64,000 bases of DNA, taken from positions 699,542,217 to 699,606,216 of the forward strand of contig VDFB02270651.1 in the NCBI GenBank assembly GCA_007258455.2, in the 5' to 3' direction. The notes beneath the pieces are model-generated. The model saw only the letters and a program-made list of their open reading frames with translations. It made no database searches and was not told the origin of the DNA. This DNA is from Sequoia sempervirens. Its lineage: Eukaryota; Streptophyta; Pinopsida; Cupressales; Cupressaceae. The position numbers and the translations under genes are program-made. This document shows, one piece after another, positions 10,626 through 22,064 of this stretch. Within the stretch, counting starts at the first letter, position 1, and the number at the start of each line of letters is the position of its first letter.

Positions 10626-12346
10626 ACCATCATTGCTTTACTTTGACAATGATCTTTTCTTGACAGCTCCTCTGGATCATTGCTTCCACTGTCATGACAA
10701 GATGTTATAACAGTCCTTGACCACTTTACTTTGACTCACTACTATGACTGTTATAATGCTTGTACTATTTTAACATATTTTGTGCAGGTACTTTGAGGCT
10801 GCTTCTGAATGGAAAGAGCTAGATTCTCATGTTAAGTCAAGTGAAAATTTTCTTTTGTTATTGTAAGGTTCAAGATTTGATATATAATATATTAATATTC
10901 TCCTAACCTCTTTGAAAACTTGGTAGACTTGGCCTGATAAAATGCAATGAGTTGACACAACTCACACACAAGTCCCGACCAAGTAATTGTCTAAAACTTG
11001 TGATTTCTTTTTATTGAAACTCATCAGAAACTTGACCCTTGACTTACATGTTTTGGGTGTGGACTCATCTGTAGAAAAAATGACTAAAACCCATGTGAAT
11101 TTTTCATTTTTGCATTTCGTTTGTCCTTTGATTTCAACCAGTAGGTGAGGTATTTTGTAGCCAGGTGACAAAATCATATGAGTTTAACTAATAAGAGAAG
11201 AATACAAGAAGAGATAAATGAAATTTGGTACTAAAACCCTTTTTGCAATATTGTTCAAGAGAGTGCATGTTCAGAATATGGTTATGCTCCATGGCTCTGT
11301 CTATGCCTTTCCATGGTAGCCGGTTTTATTTTATCCTTGGGTGCACTCTGCATGATTGCAACCCTATCTTTCTTTTTCAGCTTCAATTTCTATCCGGCTT
11401 GCTTTCTCCATAAGTATAGCCCTAACTTGCCTTCCCTACCCTTCTATGTTTTACCCTTTACCCTTTGGTTTGAACTAGTCATAACATGACATCAAGTGGC
11501 AATGTTGTTGGATGGATCAAGGTCACACTTGAATGTACCCTGATATCCATTTCATCACAGGATAACCACATGCCTAACAGGGTTTCGGGCTACATGACTA
11601 TTATGAAAAGGGCTTTCATGGCAGTAATCTTAAAAGTTCTCCACAATACAATTACACTACGATTCCTTGGATTTGATAGTGAATATTTTGAATACAATTT
11701 TTGGGGCGAGGATTTCTAAAGTTGTTTGGGTGGTTGTTTGTACTGCAGGGTTTGATGCCCAGTTGAGCTCTAGGATGCTATGTGAATATTGTTTTCCTTA
11801 ATATAGGAATTGGTTTCTTCTATGGAGGTGGTTCGTTTGTGTGCATATTTTGATGCCTGTATCAGTTCCTTTAGGTAGATGTTATATTCAGTGTAGATAA
11901 TGGGGTTGAGATTTCTTTTTTTGTTGTGTACACCAGTATGCAGTGTAGGTTTTTAATGTTGTGACAAGTTTTCTTATTTGGTTTGTCATTTTAGTTCCAA
12001 GATGGTGTTAAATTGGTTTTTAACAGTGGTGCAGTTAGTTTATGGTACTCATTGTGATGTCAATGTTCATTGTATTATGTGGGTTGTCACTCCTGCTTGG
12101 ATGATTTCTAGTGAAAATTTTGTTGATCTGATTATTTATTTATTTATTGTTTTCAAAATGTATTATTCCTTTCAGATATTCTTCCCCATGTGATTTCTAA
12201 TGATAATTTGGTGATCACATTTTTTCCTTAAATGTAATTATTGTATTTTTTATTAGTTTTTATCTATATTGCTTATCTAGTGCAGTGATCCTCTTGATAG
12301 GAAAATTTGTTGAATATGTAAGCAATGATGATATCTGGTTGCGGAA
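10626..12346. other. Non-coding filler before the bZIP fragment
   Basis: I see no protein match here. Because the bZIP coding part starts at 12347 and this stretch is T-rich with possible splice signals (for example TTTTGTGCAG at about 10787), some of it may be captured 5' untranslated or intron sequence of the same host gene. That is an inference. Confidence 0.4.
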
Positions 12347-13174
12347 ATAGATGATGGAAAGCTTGAGTTCTCTGATGATGAAGTATTTCCCAGTCGTGAT
12401 CTTGTTACCCACTTTTCCATGTTGACATCCATGGACACATTTGTGGATGAAGTTTTGAAGAAAAATAGTCACACATGCACACACACTCATACTTACAATC
12501 CCCCTAGACCAGATAATGCACATACTCATATTTGTTATCACACTCATACTCAAATTATCTCTATAGAAGAAGAAAGGGGTTTGGTTGAGAAAACAGAGCA
12601 ATGCACAGAGAAAAAGAAAATGCCCTTACGGAACTGTGAAGCTGTGAGAAAGTATAGGGAGAAAAAGAAAGCACACACTACTTATTTAGAAGAGGAAGTG
12701 TAGAAATTGTGTTTGATGAACCGACAGTTACTGAGGAGACTGCAAGGCCAAGCAATTCTTGAGGCTGAGGCTGCAAGGTTAATAACCCTTTTATCTAACT
12801 TCAGAGTAAAAGTAGAGTCTGAGTTGGGCACTTTTCCTTACCAAAGCCCATGCAGTGGAAATTTTAAAGAAGGGAATTGCAGTGTCCAACCTCATAATGT
12901 TGATATTAGTGTTCATTGTGAAACTAAGGTGATCTTCCCTCATTCACCTTTAGAGACATCTAGGATAGCTACAAGTCAAAATGGTGATACTCTGCCATGG
13001 GAAGGAATTTTTGAAATTTCTAATCCTGATTGTTAAGGTTTTAAACTAAATGGAGATTTGAATCCACACTCCTTAAGACCTGAAGGTACAGTAACAGCAG
13101 AGCATTCTTTAATTCCCAAGTCTATATCAGTATCTGGTAATATTTCCTTACAAGGCGGATTGGTCTCTGAGTAG
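12347..13174 (+). pseudogene. bZIP19/23-like: Group-F bZIP (bZIP19/23-like zinc-sensor) gene copy inside the CACTA element
   Basis: One frame runs from 12347 to a TAG at 13172-13174. It is broken by TAG at 12701-12703 and TAA at 13034-13036, and its start codon position reads ATA rather than ATG. The order matches group-F bZIP factors, which control the zinc-deficiency response in plants. An acidic start (DDGKLEFSDDEVF) comes first. The Cys/His-rich zinc-sensor segment (CTHTHTYNPPRPDNAHTHIC) follows near 12476-12535. Next come the basic region (NCEAVRKYREKKKAH, with the invariant Asn and Arg kept), the leucine zipper (about 12680-12800) and the SFPYQ-like segment after it. One sensor Cys has become Tyr and one basic-region Arg has become Cys. 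No intron interrupts the frame and no poly(A) tail follows. It lies between the two transposon genes on the same strand, as expected for gene capture by a CACTA element. Confidence 0.9.
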
Positions 13175-15890
13175 TAACATTGGACTATTGGTTGTTTTCA
13201 TAATTGATGTTTTGTAAAGAACATAACTATAGATCTACTTTAAGGGCAATGTGCTGAAGCAACATCCATGATGAAAATGTATCTTCAGTGTGCATGCATA
13301 TTTAGTTTTAAATAGCCAATATCAAGGGTATTATCAAAGAGAAGAATAGTTGGATGTTTAGGAAGTTCCAATGCAGAAGAATCTTTAATATAGCTATTTG
13401 ATAGCTCGAAACTTAAGGAACTTTGTAATTTAAGAGGATTCTTGAATATGGTTAGTTATCTTGAACCTGTATATAAAACTAAATGTTTTGGCCATATGTT
13501 ACATATGCTTGGAGTAGATATCAAATAGTAAGAAAGAGGCACATAATGTGGACTTGTCAGATGTCTTTATGATTGACAAATATTGCATCTATAAATGCAT
13601 CCTAGTTTGATGTGTCTCTAGTTCTACTATTGTTTATGTGTTCTTGTTGGGTATAAAGGGATACCTGTGAGGTTATGTTGAAACAAACTTAAAGGTCCTA
13701 AGCATTTTTAGATGCTTCTTATGTATTTGTATTTTTTTTCTCTAAACGTACAAATATGTAGTCTTATATGTAATGCATGCCTTTGATGCCGAGTAATAGT
13801 TGAAAAATTACAATACATTCCTTGATATAAATGTTAGTTGGTTTGCAATTGCATTAGTTTTCAAGTTTTATTTTCACACTTGCATTTATAGTTTGCAACT
13901 TTGCAGTCCTTGGTGTTGAACTTTTGGATTTAATGAGAGTTCTACATTTAAAAGTTGAAAATTTCTGATCGCTTATAGCAGCAACTCACATCCATTCGTT
14001 ATATTGTTTAAGAGATTATTTTATTGTTTCAATCTATATTGGTGATTTACTTTCTAAATAATATATGTATTTTTAATTTTCCTTTAGTGTTCATTTAATA
14101 TTAATGCAAATTATCAACAATTAAATTACTTGTTTGGATTTGGTATGCTTCCTTTATGCTTAAATAGAACTTCTTTTGTAAAGTATAATTTGTACATGTT
14201 CCTGAAACTATTTGGTATCATATTTTCTTATACTAGATTAACATTAAATCTCCCTCGATGTGATAGAAGCCATATGTTGACTAATCCAATTATCAATCCT
14301 AGGTAGCAAATTGTATGAGCGTAGAACATCTACAATTCTTGCATTGATCCCTTGATAGTCAGACTCTATTATGCAATCAATAGTGGGGACTAGTGATAGA
14401 TGTTTTAGTTGTTCTGTGTCTATGAAGGATGCTCATAATCATAGTATTTTTGTCCTCCATATCAGTCATGGTTGTTGTTGACAGCTGAAATGTTTTTCTT
14501 TGTTGATAGATTATAAAAAACTTTGTTATTAAGAACTTAAGACATCTTTTAAAGGAGATGTGTGCTACTTATTTGATGCTTATGCCTGGATCATTGGTTT
14601 TACTTATGTGTGCATTTTATATATAGATTGTTTGACCTTTCTATTTTAAGTTTAATAGATAGCCATGATAATTTCAATCTTTATAGCTGAACCACAATGA
14701 TTAGGACCTTTATAGCTAATCCATCCTGAACATACTGAATTTAAAAGAGATTTCTCCTTGAGTGGTTTCATTTCACTATTATTCTTGTTAGTTTGTCTTA
14801 CCATGTAATTGACAGGATGGTGAAAAGCTCTTTATTTTAAAATTCTGGAAATATCCAGTTTCCTGAGTTTGTTTTTCTTAGCATTTTGCTGAGTTAATGC
14901 CTAGCATATGATAGGAACATCTATAGATTTCCGATAGTTTATATACAATCTTGAGCTATTGTGTCAAACTTTAGATAACTTCGATAAAGCTTAATTAATG
15001 GTGATTAGATTTTCTTAGGAAGTGAGCAAGCTAAGCATACGAGTTATTGTTTTGATGTAGCTGTTCACTAGAATTGTAATGCTACTACATAGGATTGGAT
15101 GCAAACTAATTAGTCGTCTCTGTCATGTTCTCATTGCCCTTTTCTTGAAAATTTCACTTGAGGAATTGTATACCATGACATGTATAATGCATTAGCTACT
15201 CAGCTGTAGGTGAATTCTTTGAAACCTTGATATTGCTTCAAGAATTAAACTATGAGCTAAGCACCTTAAGCAAGCTGAGTAGTAGAGTAATGGAATCAAG
15301 CTATGGATCTATATCAAATCCAGAAAATGCCAATTCATAGTTAGGATAATATTTGATAATGAGATTTTCAATCTGTAGATATCCCAAGTGTTTGTGAGCT
15401 CTGCTACTTCAGATGAAGGAGGTTTCAATGTAAACAAAGTCTAGGCATCTGCCTCACTCTGAGCCCATTCATCCCACAGAGACTTAGATATAACTACTCG
15501 TTGCCCACAAAGATCAGATTGTATATTAAACAAAAGAACAGAGGAATGAAACCAAAAGACCAGGAACACCAAATTTATCGCTGACCTAATGGTGAATCCA
15601 CATCCAATGTGAAGGACTCCTTATTCCAATCCCAAGATTTGATGGATTGATTCAAATACATTGCTAAACTTTTTATGCAACTGGCATTTCTGAAGGGAAC
15701 CATTATTTAATATCCATTGATTGAAATACCCACAACATCTAATGACTATTGTTGTTTGCAGTGCTTTAGACTTCCTACATTTTTCAATGACTATTCATTA
15801 AAACTGAGACATCATAAACTTGTATTTATGCAATTTTTGTTATGGTTAATTATCTTTGTATCAAGTTTCTAATTTATACATTATTGTTTT
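13175..15890. other. No gene seen
   Basis: This is 2.7 kb of AT-rich sequence between the bZIP copy and the second transposon gene. All six frames are closed by frequent stops and I see no repeat array. It may be captured 3' flank of the bZIP gene or intron of the transposon. Confidence 0.45.
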
Positions 15891-15899
15891 TTTGGACAT

Positions 15900-17648
15900 C
15901 AGGAAATGAGGAAAAAAAGAATTTAAGGTGCAAATTAGATGATAGTGATCATAATGCTGAAATTCCAGTGACAGATTATGAGCGCTTTCGTGAAGAACAT
16001 GTGGCCAAGAATAATGAATATTTATCGTGTCTTGGTTTGACAAACAAGCAAGTTGTAAATCCACTAAGTAGTATATTATTGATTTAATACCGTTTAATGA
16101 AATTTTATAGGCAAGAGCTTTATGTATATAAGACATGATATGATTTTTTATTTTTTTTTATAGGCAAGAAGAAGAGTGTAGAGAAAAAACAAAAAGAAAG
16201 TAAAGATATAGTGCTTCCAGCTCGTAGAAGCCAACACATAAAGGATGTGTTTGAAGTGAAATATGGGGAGACCAGTACTAATCTACCTACTCATGCCACA
16301 CTTGATATGGCCAAGGAGCATGAAGTTTCGGTTAATGAAAGTCACGAAGAGAGTCTACTTGCATCTGATGTGCCTCAGAGTGCACCTGTTGCATCTACAA
16401 GTTTTGATGGAATTAGTGGATCAGCTAGAAATATTGGTAGTGGTTCAACAGAAGATGTGTCTGCTTTTGTTAAAAGACAAAGATTGAGTCAAGATTTATA
16501 CAGATCTATAGAGAGGAATGCAAAAGAAAGAATATTAGAAGGGAAGAAGCCATTCTTGGTTGAGGTATCAAGAGATGGTGAACCCATTGGGAAAAATGCT
16601 GCAAGGTGGGCCTCGGAGTTGGGCGTAAGATGTAGGGCCCATTTGGATATTTGCAAATCAAATTTTGCACAAAAAGATCCACGAAATGTGGAATATGTTA
16701 TACAAAAAATGGAAAATGCCTTTGACACTATTGGTGGACAAATCTCCAGAAAATATTACAAGCACACGATGAGTCTTCTAATGAACAATTTTAGATACAA
16801 TTGCAGAAAAATAATCATGGAGGGAAACGAGAGGTTAGACTCCACTCTATCTCCCAAACAGTGGGAGGCATTGAAAGAAAGTATGCATTCTGAAGAATAT
16901 TTGACAAAGAGTAATAGAGGCAAGAGAGCAAGAGATAATGTGAGGGTTGAATATACATTTGGCCAAGCTGAGTTGCAGGCCAAAATTGAAAAATTTGGAG
17001 TAAGTGTATGGATTTTTGGTTCTATTTACATCGTGTTATTTAATTCAATTTTTTATTGAACTAACTATATGTTGAAATTGAAATTGTTTTTTAGGTGGAA
17101 AACAATAATAGAGAAGCAGGAGTAGAAGATATTGTCAATTATATCACAACACTAGATCGCACTAAATCTAAGAGTAGTATGAATTGGAAATCGAGTTCAT
17201 CAATAGAGATTTCACAGCCATTTGTTGAACGCCCAGTAAGAGCCCTCCAAATCATGTCAACTCAAATGAAGAGTACCAACATTTAATGAGTTGCTTACAT
17301 GGTCTCACCGAGAAAGTTTCACAGTTGGCTGCCTCTGTTAAGCATATAGTTTTTGCATGGAATGACCATAATTCCATAGATTCATATTAGGTAAGAGGCT
17401 ATTCTTCAATATTTTGATTCTCAACTATATCATTTTTTTGCATACTCTTTCTCTATTGTTGTTTTTTCTTTGTTGAGCTCTTCATAATTTTCTTACTCTA
17501 TATGTTTTTATAGTTGCAGAACAATTATATGAAAGCAGAATGAAAAGGAAAAGAACCTGTCAATAGAGCTCTCAACAAAGCTACACAACTTCAGGACAAT
17601 GTTGACAGTGATTATGCTGAATTCAAGGAGTATGTGCATGATATTGAG
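15900..17648 (+). pseudogene. CACTA second gene (TNP1-like), 5' and middle exons
   Basis: Coding-like exons lie at about 15900-16060 (TDYERFREEHVAKNNEYL), 16164-16999 and 17095-17390, with a possible further exon at 17514-17648 ending in GAG|GTGAGT. The intron 17000-17094 has canonical ends (GGA|GTAAGT, TTTAG|GTGGAA). The main exon begins after TTATAG with a Lys-rich stretch (KKKSVEKKQKESKD). It then has a Ser-rich linker and a helical region with PFLVEVSRDGEPIGKNAARW and SRKYYKHTMSLLMNNF, the kind of helical block seen in plant Ptta/En/Spm (Transposase_24) proteins. A frameshift near 17245 moves the end to another frame that reads to TAG at 17390. The exon at 17514 carries a TGA. In this superfamily the second gene binds the subterminal repeats. 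That role is inferred for this copy. Confidence 0.72.
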
Positions 17649-18006
17649 GTGAGTGCTATGAAACCTTTAGATTAATTTTTAATTTTGGCTGCTTTGGGTT
17701 TGAGCATAGGTCACAACCAGGATTGTATATTAGATTCATTTATGATTGCTTTTAAATCTAAAATGTTTGGTATGTGAAATGAGTGCATTTTAAGCATCTA
17801 AAATATTGTTTTTGGTTCTGGTATTTTCCTTGGTTGCTTATAAATGATAGGGAAAAACCTTTAGGAAAAATAGTTTTAGGGAAACATGTACTTAAAGTTG
17901 TAGCACTTGAACATAGAAATGTGTAAAAGTTTAAATAACCCCCCTAAACAAAACGAATGTTGTAAATAATAGGAGATTAGTGATCATCATCATAAACTCC
18001 ACTTAC
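17649..18006. other. No gene seen
   Basis: This stretch starts at the splice donor of the preceding transposon exon and ends where the reverse-oriented NEK exons begin. It therefore contains the junction of the captured segment, which I cannot place exactly. Confidence 0.4.
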
Positions 18007-18618
18007 CCAGTCACACTTATTGATCCTTGGTTAGGAATATGTTAGAACACTGTACCAAAAAAAAGCATTAGAATCAAATTCATAAAGAGATAGATTTACA
18101 ATATGCCATAAGCCAAGGCAGATATAACTCCTAAAGATTGATGGTTATAAGAGAATTTATGGCAGAGATACCTCTATGGAAAAGAATATCAAATTGTTAT
18201 CAGAATCACACACCTTCAAATCTCTATGGAGAACATAGTTTGAGTGCAGATAATTGATAGCCAATAACAATTGCGTAAACCATTTTAATAGTTTCTGAAG
18301 AAAAGAAGCAGAATAAGTCAGTAGAATATTGGAAAGCTATAGAAATTTCCAATAACATTCCTTTCAAAGATGCCTACCTCCTTAGGAAAAGTTGTCCCAT
18401 TAGCTTTCTTAATCATCTTTGCCCTGCAATTGCAGGTACGGTAAAATAAAATTTTAATAACACATCTCAGAATGGAGTTGTGACATGTTCTTATGACATC
18501 TTCAAGTGTTCCAAGGGCTAAAAAATGAAAAATGAATGGACTGCTCAGTTTAAACTAGCATATTCACTTACATGTCTCCACCTTTGCAATATCCTGTTAC
18601 AATGCAAACATAACATCC
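18007..18618 (-). pseudogene. NEK-like: NIMA-related (NEK) protein kinase, four catalytic-domain exons
   Basis: Four consecutive minus-strand exons encode the middle of a plant NEK serine/threonine kinase domain. Exon 18572-18618 gives CYVCIVTGYCKGGDM. Exon 18378-18423 gives AKMIKKANGTTFPKE. Exon 18214-18294 gives KLLKWFTQLLLAINYLHSN and the catalytic loop HRDLK. Exon 18007-18049 gives CSNIFLTKDQ. Each is flanked by AG acceptors and GT donors (GTAAGTG, GTAGGC, GTGTGTG, GTAAGTGG), and the phases join correctly, for example AT|GG restoring Met. The last exon has TAA and TGA in the place of Asp and Arg of DIRLG. The upstream glycine-rich loop exons and the downstream DFG exons are not visible. 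It lies antisense within what would be an intron of the transposon's second gene, which points to capture of genomic DNA with introns. Confidence 0.9.
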
Positions 18619-19159
18619 CTGAAATGCAATAAAAACACTATTACACACTAGCCTTGAGTTCATTATCACAAAACAATGTTCTTGTTAGTAAAAAAATAGT
18701 CCATATTAGTTCAAGAATATAGTAAACAGACTAGTTAAACATGGTGAAAAACACAAATGTAATAGCTGCAAAACATTGAAGTCCCCTCCAAGCAATGCAC
18801 AAAAAGAATCTGGAAAATGTAGCTGGCATGGGAATATTTAATATCCCATCACACAGAGATCATTAGGAATTAATTTTTAAGATTACGTACTATTTGAGAT
18901 ACATCATTGCCCACATCTTAATCTATGGTGAACCAAAGAGGAGTTGAGAAACATGTCCTTCCTCAATTTCTAAAATAACTACACACACAATTATAGGAAA
19001 GAGCAGTTACAATCAAAATCTGTTACAAAAAGGTTTGGTTTTGTAAAGGTGGATGATTGAGAGTCCATTTTCCTTGAAACATGTTTGTGATAAGTACACA
19101 GATGTAATTCTCGCTGCCCCTGCTTACCCATATGCACTAGTGTCTTTAGCATGAGGCAG
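18619..19159. other. No gene seen
   Basis: This lies upstream of the NEK exons on their strand. I looked for the preceding kinase exons (glycine loop, catalytic Lys) and did not find them. Confidence 0.4.
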
Positions 19160-19440
19160 TGCCACTGACATGTGATTCTTGATACTGTGCTGCAAGCTGC
19201 TTAGGTTAAATACAAGCTGCTTAGGTTATCTGCTTCTAAAATATAAAACCGAGATAATGAGATAGCCTTGTACCTGGAAAGGGCCTTAATGTTAAACAAC
19301 ACACTAGAATTTGTTGCAAACAATATGTATAAGGGGACCCAATTGCATCATGAGTTCACAAAAGATGCCATTCTTGATACTATGCTGCAAGATAACCTAA
19401 GCAGCTTGCAGCAAAGTATCAAGAATGCACTTTGTAAATA
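19160..19440. repeat. Foldback (hairpin) repeat with a partial neighbour copy
   Basis: At about 19369-19429, ATTCTTGATACTATGCTGCAAG is followed after a loop of about 13 bases by CTTGCAGCAAAGTATCAAGAAT, forming a near-perfect stem of about 22 base pairs. One arm with its loop sequence (CTGCAAGCTGCTTAGGTTA) occurs again at about 19170-19230, where the GCTGCTTAGGTTA part is doubled. This could be a small foldback element or a hairpin-forming RNA inside the transposon intron. No terminal TA duplication of MITE type is obvious. Confidence 0.7.
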
Positions 19441-21740
19441 ACTGTAAATATATTAGGATTAGTTTTGATTTCCCCAAATACAAGTCTTATAGCTTAGAAG
19501 GTCTCATTAGAGCAACAATTCACTTCCAAAGACACTTAAAGAAAATAGTCTAGTATGGGCTAATAATGTTGTAGAGTGAAGAGTCAGAATATCCCAATCA
19601 GTACAAGGATATTTCTTAGGAAGGAAGGTCTTTGGATTGAATATGAGGAGATGATTTACTTCCGGTTTCTAATATTGAAAAATGTAATCAACACTCTTGA
19701 GACTAGATTCTTGATGTAAAGTCTAATCAACCCAACCAAAAATAAATAAAAAAGTTTTCACATGCAATGTTGGTTTTTGTGCTTCCATTTTCACACAGGT
19801 CTGACGAAGTGAAATGTCAAACAGATCATTGATCATCTAAAATTATCTTTGTAAACCCTAATAAAATAAAATTTTGATTCTGCATTACAAAAAAGCCATT
19901 GAAGAATTAAACTTTACATGATCCCAAAGTTGTACAAAGGAATAATTTGAGAGATAGTGGAAACTGATATTGTAGAAATAGGGCACCTCTTCCAAATGCA
20001 AAAGGGCATTCATTCCTTTACTTATATTCAATGATTCAAAGGTAATCTATTAATCCAGCATATATTAGCCACAAGATGAAGTGGAGGCATAAATTCTTGT
20101 AAGGGAGGAAGATGGTGTTTTGAGGGCTATACTAATTACAGGAGGGATCACTTCAACTCTGCGAATGGAATTGCCCAATGGTCTGACCACTGTGTATCCT
20201 TCAAGATGTTTTATCCTGCTAGGAAAATAGTATTTTAAAGACACATACATCAACTTCATTGAACAAATACTATTGAAATACCTTTTATTAGGTTTATTAT
20301 CTTGTACTTCATTGGACCAATCATGTCAAAATGCCTTTCAGGTGTATCGTGTGCTACTTGGGGGATTTTAGATTGCAATTGTAGTTCTACACTGTTGGGA
20401 TCCTGCAGCAAACCTAAGATTAAGATTTCCATAGTCCATTAGATGATAAGTAAACCTTTCTGGAAAAAAAATGTGTAGACTTGAAACAATATTTAGGATC
20501 CCAGTCTATGATCTATTATCAAGATACAAAAATAACATCTTGATGATAGATTGTAGTATGAACGTTGATTAAAAAACATCTGCACAGTTTCATCCACAAA
20601 ACCTTGCTTCATGGCATTAGTTTTTTATGTGGTTAGGATTCAGGATTAGAAGTTTGGCTTCATCTTTATCATTATTTCTTCCTATATTTGAGTAACATCT
20701 GACTCACTTCGAACGAGGACTTTTTTTAATAGTCAATTATTGCATGTATCTCTTTTGAATAAAAGCTCCTTTACCATGTCATCTCCTCTCTTTCAAATGA
20801 ATAATACCATTTTTGCAAAGGAGTTGCTAAAGGCTCAAATTAAATGATGTCCATGGAAAAGAATGGTGGAGACATGGCTTATTGCCACATCTCAGTTCTC
20901 TTACAAATGAGCTTTTGCAACTAAAATAATTAGTCTTTTCTGAAATCTATGTCATTTTGTAAAATAACAGTGACTTTTATGGATTACACAGTTAAATCTA
21001 GAAAAAGCACACTATTATCAATATGGAATATGGAAATCTAATGTCTTTAAGTTGCAAATAGGGTTGATACACACAATTTTCTGCAATACCTTTGTACTAG
21101 TGACACATAGCTAGTCGCGAATGATTACCTGGACTTGGCCTTATTGATCTTTACTGCATCCTGTGAATGGGGACAAACTCAACTATTCAAAATAAGTGTG
21201 GTATGGATCATTGGTTGACATATATGATATACTTCAGTTGTTCTGGGCCTTACTAAAAACCTTTTTCTAAACCAAATGTTACCAAATCAATTACTTTAAT
21301 CTCTAGGCTAACAATGAAATCAAGTTTGGAAGTTATCCTTCAACCTCCTATGGTCCTCCAGTCTCCTCTATTTCTATACACCAGAAATCACCTTCCACAG
21401 CTTGCCCTTTGCTCATTTTTCAGAAATCCATGCATTTGGAGTGCCTACACAATCAAAATTGTTTCCTTATGGCTTGCTCCTTGGGATTTTTTTTTTTTGC
21501 CACTGCTTACTTAATATGTTGCTACAACTTTATTGCACTGCTCTGTGAATGAGACGCTCATGTCACTTCACTCTCTATTTGTACCTTGATGTTGGTTACC
21601 AAAATGCCTCTGCTCCCACTCTCTATCACTTAATTGGAATCTGTAAAATAGATTTGATAGAACTTCTAATCAATGGATATAGTAATTTCTGCCCTCAAAT
21701 ACATTATGGATACAAGTTTCATACATTTTCACAAAGTAAA
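19441..21740. other. No recognised gene
   Basis: This is 2.3 kb of AT-rich filler. A minus-strand open stretch at 20065-20259 has no similarity I recognise. The final few hundred bases before 21750 may be decayed upstream sequence of the RNase H fragment, but stops prevent a firm call. Confidence 0.4.
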
Positions 21741-21749
21741 AAGAACTAA

Positions 21750-22064
21750 CACATATATAAGAAGGATATTTTGGTTGTTAAAAGAGGAATTGAAAATCTT
21801 AAAATATTCCTCAAGCCCAAACATTTTGCAAGCAAAACAAATAGTTGGCCAATAAGAAATTTGTTAAGGAAAAAAACAAACATAGATTCAGCCCAAGGGA
21901 GAATTGTTGGATGGTATTTTGAGTTCCAGAGTTATAACTTTGATATACAATGGGTTAAATGGGAAAATAATTCCCTTGCTGATGCTTTAACTAGAGATCT
22001 CAAAATTATTGTAGTCATCACAATAGATCCCACAGATCCACTTATTTGCCAAGTGAGATTCTAG
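21750..22064 (+). pseudogene. Reverse-transcribing element RNase H fragment, pararetrovirus-like
   Basis: The frame reads KRGIENLKIFLKPKHF, then NSWPIRNLLRKK and finally FDIQWVKWENNSLADALTRD. This is the C-terminal part of the RNase H domain that follows reverse transcriptase in Caulimoviridae and Ty3/gypsy elements. The ending LADALTRD and the short spacing favour an endogenous caulimovirid-type relic over a gypsy element, though I cannot separate them firmly. The asparagine of TNSWPI stands where the domain normally has an active-site Asp. No reverse transcriptase, movement or coat region is recognisable next to it, and stop codons bound it on both sides. It is an isolated, non-functional fragment inside the CACTA element. 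Confidence 0.65.

Noticed and set aside
12260..12601. Minus-strand open frame with Cys/His over the bZIP sensor region
   Set aside because: It is the antisense of the Thr/His repeat in the bZIP copy. The plus strand has a clear family match.
15861..16136. Minus-strand open frame opposite the TNP1-like first exon
   Set aside because: It is antisense to a coding-like exon and has no family resemblance.
19130..19145. GCACTAGTGTC as a possible internal CACTA terminus
   Set aside because: Only CACTAGT is shared with the true terminus and no subterminal motifs are near.
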